A stretch of DNA of 64,000 nucleotides. Source: Anisakis pegreffii. Taxonomy: Eukaryota > Nematoda > Chromadorea > Rhabditida > Anisakidae. The notes below the pieces were generated by a model, which saw only the letters and a program-made list of their open reading frames with translations, was not told where the DNA came from and made no database searches. Location: contig JAPYMA010000337.1 of the NCBI GenBank assembly GCA_035041965.1, positions 142,465 through 206,464 of the forward strand. The letters run 5' to 3'. The position numbers were made by a program, and so were the translations under genes. Shown here one piece after another: positions 1 through 14,340 of the stretch (positions within the stretch are counted from its first letter, which is position 1; every line of letters starts with the position of its first letter).

Positions 1-3000
1 TTACGATAACAGAACAACATTAAACAATTAGCGAAAACAAAGAAACGTCCATGAGTGTCACATTATATGACTTATATCAGCGAAACAAACAAAATGTATC
101 ATGAAATTAAATTCTAGCATCAACGACAATACAAAAATATATCAAGGAATTGAACGTATACGATTCGCAAATCACATCAGTGATATCACATGTGTGATGT
201 GCAATCAAGTTAGATGTTCAAAATACCATTGTGATGATTGAAAATGCTCGATTCATAACCTTGAAATGAAGTAGACTATGCCTGGACATCAAAGATACTA
301 TTGCGCGGATTAATACTTTCATCCAATTTTAAGAAATTTAGAATCTCATTAAAATATCTGATGCTTAATTTATTTCGTGTGCGCATGAGAAATATTGAAA
401 AATTAACATGAGAATATTACATCAATCGTGAGAGAGCGAAGATTCTCTAAAATCTTGTTTATTCACAGGCAATGTGATATAGTCGAATAAAATTTGGAAA
501 AATGGTACAAATCAATAATAATTATACTGTAGAAACTCGCTTATTAGTGTAATCTCGAATAGATTTTACTGAGTAATGCCAAAAAAACAGTTCAATAGGC
601 ATATAGTGGAGGATGTGGGGATTATTCATTCGATGATTTACGAGACAGCAATCGAATATTGACATGAGTTACGGTGGAGCGAATAGATAAAGCTGTGAAA
701 TGATAGACCATTGCAAAATGAACAGCATAATAAAAGGATGAAATTATCAATCATGTATCGCATAAATTGCGTCATCTCATATGCTCATAACAATTCAATC
801 CGATAGCCGAATTCATCGTTACGATCGTTATTTCAAAGACACATAAACAAATGGTGAAACAAACAAAGTAATTCTTCTCTGAGTATTGTAATACACCTTG
901 AGTAATTTTCCCAAAACCAGATCGCAGCTGACAAGACAAAACAACCCAAAAATTGCACCACATACAAAGTGACGAATTTCTCATTGAAACGCTTATAAAT
1001 ACAAACAAATTCTAATTATTGTTTGCTCAAAAACATTATACGCATCGGTGTGCGTTATTTGTTGACGATGGCATTGTGACTGTTACAAACATGGGATAAA
1101 ACTGAAAACGATAAAATACATGTATTGTCAATAATATGAGGGAATGCTAAATTGAATCTGAAAAAGAAGTAGCGAATCGTTCTTGTTCTGCTGCTGACCT
1201 TTTGTCAACAGGATTTAGTTTAGTTTAACAAATTACTTTCAAAGTGATAAATCTTAATCAGATGAAAGAATATTCATGACAAAACAGAACTGCAATACTG
1301 TTTCGTGATAATTTAAACGTCAGCGCAATATCAAACAAAATAAAACTAAAGCGCCTCCAGAAAAAATAACGGAATGTTTGAATGATCGGATGGAACGGCT
1401 CACTTGAATAAATGAGCATAAATATGTTGCAGGTGGATGTTCACTTGTATGACAGATATAGCAGAAACGTTCATTAATGAAAGTATTCAGCAAAAAGATG
1501 ATGCGATGATCTGGTGAATAGCGATTTGTGTAATATAAGATAAAATGTTGGCAGTGAATGATAAAAGTACAATCACATTCAAAATTTATATCTCTGATCC
1601 AATTCAACAGCTGCTATGCAAAATCGTAAGCGTAAACAGAAAGAAACAAAACAAAAAAGCTCCATTGGTTGGAAAGAAACGCTGAAAATGAGTAAGTGCT
1701 TCTCTCATTTCTATTTTTCACATCCGGTTGCCATATTCTGCTGATGAATACTGCTTTTTAAACATATTATCAGTGTTGAATTTTGTTATTAATGAGATAA
1801 TGCTAATGTTCCATGATCACATTGGCAAAGTTCAAAAGAATTCATATGATATTTTCAATAGGAGGAAAGGTTCTTTTATACACAAATCAGGCATGAAAGT
1901 TGTAGAGAATCAGAGGATGACTGAATGAAGAATTATTTTGACATGGGATGAAAATTTTGAAAAGTGATTAAAATCCTTCCTCCTGAATAATGAAGCTGAC
2001 ACAATTATGCAATCGCACTTGATCAATGAGCATTCGTTGTGTTTCAATTCATTTCTCATTCACTTCAATGCGTTATTCGTTGAAACATCATTTGGTGAGG
2101 ATACGAAATGAGAATAATAAATGTCGGCAAGACAAACCGATTTCAACTCAATGCAGTCCCCTCCCCCTCCAGTTGCAATTGATAACCTCCTTTAAGCTGC
2201 TGTTTTGCGATTTTCGGACTCTAGTGGACGTATGCTTGTAATTCAGAACACTTGTGGACAACATAATTATAACACCACTAAGATGTTAAACAATATCAAA
2301 TAACTTTTATACCACGAACTGTTATTGTTTCGAAGATTGATTGAACCACGATTATGAACTGAACTCAGTTTCGATTAACGTTTGAAATAAACGAGGATTA
2401 ATGCAGACAATATCATATGGTTGAAATAATGAAATTTAGAAGTTGAAACAACGAAGTTATCTTAACGATGCGATAAATAAACAGCGCAACATGATGCTGC
2501 AATCAATGGCAGATTACGGTGGGGAGATGAGTTGGTGAAATGTTTGGATTGTTTGCGATGAGATATTGAATCAAGTATGAAGAAAAAGTAAACAACCAAA
2601 TTTGAGCGAGAAATAAGGAATTTTGAAATGACAGTATATTTACTTCACTTGTACTCACTGTCATAACAACAGCACATAATGCATGATAATTAGGTGTATA
2701 TACTGTCTGGTGTGCATGTAGGAAAGTTTGCTTCAAAAAACCTGACTTACCTCTTTTACTTTTTATTTTCCCTATGATTCAACAAAGTATGCTATGAAAC
2801 AGCAGAGTAGAAAAGAGTAACGAGATGGAGAGAAATTCATTTATGTATGGCATACAGCAGCTAGCTAAATATTTGAAGAAAACGAATTGTTTCTCCCATC
2901 TTCTTTCAGTGAATGACATTCTTATTAGTGAATTGATTTTCCTTTTTTCTTAGAAACTTTCGTTCTTTAATTCTTGAATTCAATTAAATGTAGATTTGCA

Positions 3001-4183
3001 GAGGGAAATTTTTTTTTGAACAATCAAAACGTATTGTACAATCAGTTGATGAGAAATGAATTGATTGAAATAACTTCACCCAAGGTTACCGTTACTGAGC
3101 GGTGAGTAATTAGATGTAGAAAATGACTGAGTTTATAATTATCATGTCACTGCCACGCTTCGGTGATACCTCCCATCAAATAGAGCAGTGCTATGAAAAC
3201 AGGATGAATGCATGTGAAAAGAAGATGCGAATTACAGTTAAGATGCGATGCAGCAGTATCTGCACCGCTTGCGTTTCAGAAGTTATACATGTGTGTAGAA
3301 AAATAGAAGGACAAAGAGGAAATGAAATTGTTTTTTGGCGAAGGTAACAAAGGTAACAAAGTAAGTGTAGTTCAGCGACGATCGATTGTTGCGATTCAAA
3401 AGCATTCATTGTTCATTCAAGCTGTCAAGTGCATAAATAAGGCGTTCTAAACACACTCGCTGGTTTCGTTTTTGATTTTCGAACAACTTTTCTTTTCATC
3501 ACAAAAAACCAATCAGATATCGCTTAGTAATCGCTGAAAAAACTTTGAAAATTTGCCGTGATTCAAACAACTTGACTGATCACTGGCCTAACTAGCGACA
3601 ACTATGGATTGAAGCCTATAACTGATATTGTAAAATGATGTCATCGTTCTGAAATTGATCATGTGAAAAGTTTGGTTTTACACGTGAACAAAGTTTGTAT
3701 AATATGCAGATATGATAAGGAAATCTGGATTACCGATTAGGAATGAGCACCGCTGATTCGTATATTAGTATCAAAATGCTGATCACAAAAAATCCGAGGT
3801 TTGAATAGCAGACTGGAAGTGAAGAAGCCGCGATAATTCCGTACAACCGCTGTCTATTGATTTCCTCATGACAAATTCATTGTTGTCCGAAGTGTATGTT
3901 CTACAACTATAAAAGCAACAGACTAAGGCAAGAAACAAGCAAACAAACGAACCGATTGATTTGCTATTATCGCAGAGTTGGAGGAATATAAATGATGTAA
4001 GCATAGCATAAAGTACGATGAATAAAATCGAAATAAAACAAATTAAGAACGAGAATCGATAGAAAGTAGAAATTGAATAAAAGAAATTGAAGAAATTAAA
4101 AAGAAAGTAAAGTAAGAAATATCAATATCAGTAATATTCAATGCAAAGAAAACTAAAACGAAAAAACAAAATTCTGGAAAGTC
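1..4183. other. intergenic, no supported gene
   Basis: This is AT-rich sequence in which all open frames are short (below about 95 codons). None resembles a protein family I recognise, and none is joined to neighbours by convincing splice sites. I see no tRNA, rRNA or array-like structure. It is probably intergenic or intronic sequence of a gene lying outside the window. Confidence 0.5.
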
Positions 4184-4696
4184 TTACATTCTGGTATGAA
4201 CAAATGCACAACGCAACGCAACTAGTTGAACAAAATGAAATACTGGTGATTGATTTCCCACATAAATAAAACAATACTGTACATTCATACTAGTATTTTC
4301 ACTTTTCCTTTCCATTTTTTCATAAATTTCATTTCCTAGTTCTGCTACTATAAAAACATTCAATTCACCTCGTTCGGCCTTCAAAACGTTTTTCACGTTA
4401 GTAATCACATCAATAAACTGACGCAATTCAATCAGAGATTCTCTACTTTTACAAATACACTGAGATAGCCGATTTGAATGAATCATCATGTAACAATTAT
4501 TCACCTGTTTTTTTTTGCTTTCAATGTACAAATACGCTATACAGAACAATTTTATATTTGTCATGTATCATTATGTAGGACGGTTTCGAGGACGACGAAT
4601 GACGAGCAATCAAAAAGCAACGAACAGCTATCGATATCCCTCATTCATTCATCATCTAACCTAGCTTCCTATAACACTTGTAACCGCAATTTGCCT

Positions 4697-4855
4697 ATGA
4701 AATTCATCTGTTTCTTACTGTTGCTGCTATCAGTTAACCAGTTTACAAATCCAGCTACTTCAATTACGATCAACATATCTGATCACGAAATATGCATACG
4801 CCAGAGATTTTCTTTGAATGACACTAATCATCATTTCATATTACTCATTATACAC

Positions 4856-4929
<74 letters not shown>

Positions 4930-4939
4930 CAAAATTTGA
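4697..4939 (+). CDS. possible small secreted-protein exon (weak)
   Basis: I do not recognise this ORF. From the ATG at 4697 it starts with a strongly hydrophobic signal-like segment (MKFICFLLLLLSVNQFTNP) followed by about 25 mixed residues. It then runs into the (TA)n tract, where it becomes an artefactual Tyr-Ile repeat before stopping. If real, the coding part must end, or be spliced, before about 4858. No homologue or splice partner is visible, so a chance ORF is at least as likely. Confidence 0.15.
4860..4925. repeat. (TA)33 microsatellite
   Basis: A perfect alternating TA tract of 66 bp. It produces spurious Tyr-Ile repeat reading frames on both strands. It lies in a gene-poor stretch. 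Confidence 0.98.
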
Positions 4940-5916
4940 ACACAAAAAGGCAGGATGCTTTGATATTGGACCAAAATTTGATTCGTTAAACCGCATTAGT
5001 AGGAGTGACTGGATATGTCAAATCATATATCATTAACTGAAACGTAACAGACGCTCAACTGCACCAAAATGGATAAGTGTTTTTGGCTTCATGAATCGTA
5101 AATTTCATGCACTCAAAAAATATTTAAATGCAATTCAATTTATGTGAATAACGCTGATCAATTAATATAAAAATGAAATAACTCATTTGATCTGTTTATT
5201 AAGCGACGTTTCTTCCGAGAAAGCCAATTTAAATCATAATCACTTCACTAATAATGTTATGGCATTCTGACTGAAGTTGTTTGAAATTTGACGTTTCAAC
5301 GCGTAATCGGCGCAAACAAATGAATGTGATCACTAAATCTGCTCATCAATCCGTCAATTGAACGTAAGCAATTGAAACTGAAAATGTACATCGCAACATC
5401 ACGTCGATTATCTATCAAACAGTAACCATTCTATGAACACAAACTGAGTATAAACTGACTCTATTTTATCGTCAAACTTCGACCTGAAAAATTTCTATTC
5501 ATTCTAGACACATCAAGAACGGAGCTGTTTAATCAATTCTGAGTAACAATTGCGACGAATGTTGGAATGCAATGAACCTATTCAGTAATCGAATTTAATT
5601 CATCCTGCTCATGGATCGTTCTGAGGGCATTAGGCATCAGACATGTAAACGACATAATAATACACATTATTTTTGTTAATATTGTAGGTATTATGGTGTT
5701 GAATATTACTAGACATGACACCCGCCATAAGACAACAAACTTCCCACAAATTTCAAACGTTTCGCACCATTCCACCGTAAATAGTCCACTACGATTCGAA
5801 ACGTCCATGTGATGAGTTCAGTTCGAATATTATACGCATACGCAACAGATCTATTATTGCTAAAGGATATACGTACACAGCACACACCGCGAGCGAGCAC
5901 CGTTCGTTGAGTAGAT
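4926..5916. other. intergenic, nothing identified
   Basis: AT-rich sequence with only short unrecognised frames. No repeat, RNA gene or regulatory structure was identified. Confidence 0.45.
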
Positions 5917-6000
5917 GAGATGCAGTATATCGAACGAGATGCAGTATATCGAACGAGGTGCAGTATATCGGACAAGGTGCAGTATATCGAACGAGGTGCA
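5917..6000. repeat. 19-bp tandem repeat, about 4.4 copies
   Basis: Four consecutive 19-bp units of the form GA(G)(A/G)TGCAGTATATCGAAC plus a partial fifth. The first two units are identical and later units differ by one to three substitutions. The array is open in several frames on both strands, which explains the overlapping short ORFs here. No protein function is implied. Confidence 0.93.
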
Positions 6001-9000
6001 TCTTAAAAACTTCCTGAATTTCAACAGCAACTACCACTCCGGTCATTCTTCTTCATTAGGAAGTGATTCCCACGTTCTGAGCATTTTCATGTACAGATCT
6101 ATAGACAAAAATATTTCAGAGAATACCATGCAACTGAAACATGCTCGAGCTTGTGACGTATTCACACTACAGACACAACACTTGATCCCCATACGAAATA
6201 CCTCTACATCGAAATCCAGCTATATGACAACCGCACCCAAACACGCCAAATATATGCCATTCACCAAAACCTAATCGATAAATGGATGAAGAATAAATTA
6301 AAGCCATATGTGGGATACTCGTATGAAGGGAAAAAACAAGAGATAACGAAAATTGGGGAGAATTAGACAAACGGACAGAGAGAATCTGGAGAAGTATACA
6401 GATAAAAACTATAAAATCGAGAGAGTGACAAAGAAAGAAACATAAGATCCAATAAAAGAAAACACGACCTACGATGATGACGGCAGTGATAAAGAAGAAG
6501 TTACGGTAGATCCAACAAAGCAGAGGATCAAGAAGACGAAAAAAGCGAGTAAAGTATGTGAATAGAGAAGAGAAAACGAATGAATCAAGAGAGACAAAAT
6601 CGATGAGAAATAAATAAAATGAAGAAAAGAACAAAAATGAGCAATAGAGAGAATCATCCAAATGTCGTTCAAATTGTATAGTAATGATCCTAATAATGTT
6701 AGTGAAATGGAGAATAAAAATGTAAATTTTGATAGTCACCAAAATACTCGTAGCAGTAAGTATAGAGGCGACAGTAACAGTGACGCGAAATGACTATTAT
6801 GGGTGAATCAAAACAGTGAGGTAATGTTGTTGAGAAATTATTACTTGCGCAATTACTGTCCAACGTTTCGGCGTTATGCCATCCTCAGAAACACTTTACC
6901 AATGAAAAAGAAACGATCGGCGAGAAACACTTATAAAAACGAACACTACGATATTTTGTGTTTTCATCGCATCATACAGTAAACAAACCTTGCAAGTCAA
7001 TTCACTCAAATCACGAGTTTATGAAGAATACTCAACTATAATAAATAATTTATTGAACAAATATTTTCCGTGTTTATCAATGTGTTTACATTTGTTATAG
7101 ATGATGTAAACGCACAACAATTTTGACGGCAATAATAACGGTAGAATTTCTTGGTAAATATGATAAAAATTACTCTCTGTACTAAAAATTAATTGAATTC
7201 ATTAAAAAGCTTTTGATTGAAGATGAGCAACTAATGATCACGAGGACAGCAAATGCGAACGGACTGACAGAATGAGCAGACCAGAACAAGAGGACAAACA
7301 AAAACATCATTAGCGAAACACGAATGCGTTTCAACAGAAAAAAACGAGTGTGCGATTCACGAAGATGAAGGATGTAATTGCAACGCACTCATTAAAAGCA
7401 CTCTGCTGCAATGCTCCTACCAGTGCTATTCCTCACATCAGCATGTGTTGAAATTGTCTACCGTAATCCCTGGGATTGTAATTATTTCGCGAATCTCGCA
7501 TAGAGGCTTGAATTCATGGGATGATGGCCTTTAGCTGGTAGGGAAAGCTTGTTGCTTTCGTAGCATTTTCGCTTAAATTCCACTTCATGAGTCTCCAGTA
7601 ATTCTCGTACGATTGGTATGTATTCAGAAATGCGAAAAAGGTGTCTGTTCAACAGCACTTGAAAGACGTTCTAGAATTTGATGAGGTTCATAATCGAGAT
7701 AAACAATAAAATAGATTTTATCTGATCAAAAACGACTGAAGTGAATATCTGAATGGAAGAAATTGCCATACAAGCATGCGCATATGTGTGTAAATATTGC
7801 AAGTGAATGAGCTAAAAGCAAGCAAACATACAAGTTTATCAAACGCATCTACCGTTTATATGATCACGAAACACATTATTATTCAATCACTGATTTATAT
7901 TATCGCAATCATTCCTCCCCCCTTTTACCATTTCCTTTCTCTTCCCATTTCAAATGGACGCGTCGTATACCTCCCATCCCATCAAATACTTTTTCGGCAA
8001 TAACCCTCCTCATTTTCTCCAAATCGTTTGGCTGTTCTGCACAGGCTTATAAATTAATCGTAAACACCTACCATATTTGCATATATCAATACAAAAATAA
8101 ACAGCATTCATTTTATTCAGATGCATCACATATTTACAGCATACAGTATACGTTCATAAACAAAACCGAATAACAGTGACACTGTGCATTAATCAACATG
8201 CTAATAAGCATTTAAATATGATAATAATCATTCATCATTGAAAGGTAGTGTACAAATAATGAACGATTTCAGCGAATTGGAACGATAACGAACACAAATG
8301 AAATAAACAAAAATTTAGTTGATTGTCGTCAATCGCTTTTGAGCAGAGCTGATTGCAGCTGAGAGAATATAACAGAAATTTGAAACTGAGAGATTGCAAT
8401 AAAAAATGATGATGTATGTGGACGACTGTTTTTTGGTGATAGTTTCGAAAGAATTTTCACAATTTGACAATAATAAGTTTTCTGTTTACGAGATTGAGTT
8501 TGGCCAAAACCAAAAGTGCATACAAATAACATATGCAGCATGTGAACACGCATATGGATCAATCAAAAGCAGTTTTGTGTTCAAAATAAGATGATGCACG
8601 ATGGGATGAAGGCACATCAAATTCTTGTGAATTTACCGAATAACAATGATCATCGATAATGTAACTTTATTTTCATCTATTGTAAATGAAGCTTTTTTGA
8701 CAATTTTGGTCAGGAAACAGTTAATTATGAGGTGAAAATCAAACATGTAGAGAATGAGAATGAGTAGAGTTACACCAGAAGTAGAGTAGAATAGAATAGC
8801 AGAGCACAGAACACCAGAATAGACTTAACCTCCAAGTAGGATGAAAGGATACGCGAATGAAAAACTTGTCGTTTAGCATCACTCGTGGCCTGTAACATTC
8901 TGCAGTGAAAATGAACATCGCAAAGATCACGAGTCCGTTGTTTACGATAATTTAATCCTCCATTTGGAGAATTTTACAAAAGTGAAATCTCAACTGATCC

Positions 9001-10558
9001 TAAGTCTAAAAATTCCATGAAAATCCTATCGTTGCACTGGATTGCTAGCAAGCATCTAATTACGTTGCAACAAAACGATAACATTACATAAGCAAAACAC
9101 AATAAACGATCAAAATCCACAATAATCATTTTGAAATCGTTACCAGAAATATTCGTCAAAGCGCCATTACGATGAAAGAATAACACAACAAAAATTCATT
9201 AATCATGATCCACGAAACAAATTGCAACCATTAGGTGCATTACGAAAATAATGAACAACATTCAATCCCCACTAAAACTGAAGCAAGCGACTTGATTAAA
9301 TGAATATGAAATCATCGCAATAAATGAAATCTAGTCAAACATTTGTTGAACGGAAATGGAAATGAAGAAATCAGACGTTCTCTTGAATAAGCCAAAATTC
9401 CAATTAACATAAATTGTCTTTTCGTCTAAATCAATTACCCATTTCTTTCCATCCTCTCCAGAAAAATATCCCACAAATACTCACATGTATGAATTCTCTC
9501 CACTAAAGAAAGTCCCAATTCAGTAGCAACATCCATAAAAAATGCGATATTTATTCTAACAAAATTGTCGCCAATTAATATTGACGACGATTTTGAATCG
9601 TAATTTTTATGCTACTGTCAGCTGATACCTATCCGTATTGAAGTTAGAATTATAATTATACACCGAAAGAAAATGCTGGACAATGAATGTATCGCGTTTG
9701 CAATGTTTAAACCAAATTAAGTCAGTGGTGGAAATGTTTCGAGAAAATTAGAGAAACTGTGCAGTGCTTCGTGAAGAAAAATCGTGACTGAACACATAAC
9801 AATAAAGTGTGTTGCTTAGGACTTGCAACGGTTTCATATTTATTGGATACATAGTTATGTGCATATTCTTGCATGGCATCATCAAATCGAATTAGCAATT
9901 TATTGCAATAACAATCACTATGACAAGCATACAATACAGGAATATTACGTTGCATTGCTGAGTCCAGCTTGAGATACTGACGAGGTGCCATCGTTATAGG
10001 ATATTTTTATTTTCATTGTTAATCGTGACTGCGTCTGCAAAAACAATGAATTACAATCACTGAACACTCTTTTGACCAAATCGTATTTGTCAGGTAGTAT
10101 TTATTTATTTAGCAGCTTATTAATACACATTTCGTGCATAAGCCTCTTCAAGATCACTCCAGTTATTATCAGCATCATAGCTGACTGCTCTTCTCACCCA
10201 CGTTTGAACCGCTATTTTGTACATGTCGTCTCACCATCTCATTTTCGTTTTTCGAACTTCGTTACCCCTCTCAGCCATCCATTCGATTTCCCACCTCATA
10301 ATGTCACCCTATCATCATCCTCTCTTAGACGATTAAAATCTCTCATTATTCCCATAAATGGTAACTATCAGCGTAACTGATTAAACGTATGGACAGATAG
10401 ATGAATATTTATAAAGTAAACAAATATTGAGATGAAAGAATCAATCCATTCATTTATTTAAACAAAATATTCATTCCCTCAGAAGAGGAAGAGAAGAGGT
10501 AATAAAATCCAGGGAATAAACTTAATGAGTAAACAAAAAAAGAGACAAATGCAACGAC
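6001..10558. other. intergenic, with a purine-rich plus-strand tract
   Basis: No recognised gene. About 6290-6660 is strongly purine-rich on the plus strand, so its complement gives a long low-complexity Phe/Leu/Ser-rich frame that I do not believe is coding. A short ATG frame at 6662 ends at a good splice donor and is listed separately. The rest holds only short unrecognised ORFs, including one of 102 codons at 10072-10380. The part just below 10558 is presumably CIR1 3' UTR and downstream sequence. Confidence 0.45.
6662..6755 (+). CDS. possible orphan first exon (weak)
   Basis: An ATG frame of 31 codons plus one base, rich in Asn, Ser and Asp (begins MSFKLYSNDPNNVSEMENKN), reaches a textbook donor (A|GTAAGTATAG) after position 6755. 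If the donor is ignored it runs only 12 more codons to a stop. The upstream purine-rich tract could be 5' UTR. I found no convincing downstream exon, so this is only a hint of a small unrecognised gene. Confidence 0.15.
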
Positions 10559-13319
<2,761 letters not shown>

Positions 13320-14340
13320 TTTTGCTGTTGTCTTTTGTTTTGCTTGCAATGTACAATAAAAGACCACCAAATATACAAATTCAAGGAAACCTTAAAAAAA
13401 ACAACAAACACACAAACAAATACATGGCCGATTAAATACTTTTGTAAGACGCTCATAATGACGTGGCACTACAGGAATCTTTCTACTCATGAAACTTCTC
13501 ATTCCTTCTCTCACATTTTCAAAAGCCTCGGAGTCGCTCAGAGATAAACGAAACAGAAACAATGAAGCGGCAGTTCGTCTCTTCTTCATTTCTGAAAACT
13601 GGATTTCCTCCCCTCAAACTCACAGTTAATCGCACAAAATTTTGAGATGTGGTGATAAACCCGATTGAGAAAGCAAACGCAAAACGAAATGAGCGAACAG
13701 AACTGATTGTATACTTTATGACAGTAGGAATTCAATCCAGAATTTGCAAAAACCAATTTACGCACGAACAGAATAACGATAAATCTTTTATTAAAATTAA
13801 CAAATTCCATTCATAAATAACAACAAACAACAACCATTCAAACGATTTTCTCAAAAAAATTTCAAAATAAAGAAGACATAAATAATTAGTTCGCGTTCAG
13901 ACAGACAGATCAATCAACCAAAAAACATCATTACTTATGAACAGACATCTCTTCCTCACTTATACGTTTACTTAGTTTTCAATACCAAACATTAAAACCA
14001 ACACTGTTAATAAACTTAAATTTAACAAGAACAAGTGAATAAACAAAAAATTGCAAAAATTATTGAAAGAAATAGTTCCCATAATGTTATCCCACAAAAT
14101 GAAAACTTGTTCATAAGTACCCTAACCCTATTACTTTTACGATGTGAATCTATCTGATTGCTGAAGAGGCTAGAGTGGAGAAGAACAATCGTATTAAAAT
14201 CATCCTTACGCTTCAGATGAACATTACTAGCTTTCACTCGAATGATAATTGCATCGAGTTTTACAAACGTATCTTTGTGGAAAATTAACAAAGCAGCATA
14301 GAACTGATGAAAGACATCGGAGCATTGATCAATTAATTAA
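13320..14340. other. CIR1-WDR12 spacer
   Basis: About 1 kb between the WDR12 stop and the CIR1 start on the minus strand. It holds the WDR12 3' UTR and presumably CIR1 upstream sequence. ORFs here are short and antisense. No repeat or RNA gene was identified. Confidence 0.5.

Noticed and set aside
4478..5036. Long Tyr-Ile repeat ORFs on the plus strand
   Set aside because: They are translations of the (TA)33 microsatellite, not proteins.
5709..6274. Overlapping ORFs on both strands with repeated MQYIERG/LVRYTA-like segments
   Set aside because: The repetition comes from the 19-bp tandem repeat being open in several frames.
6167..6742. 191-codon minus-strand ORF rich in Phe, Leu, Ser and Ile
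   Set aside because: It is the complement of a purine-rich tract; low complexity, no family resemblance, no splice support.
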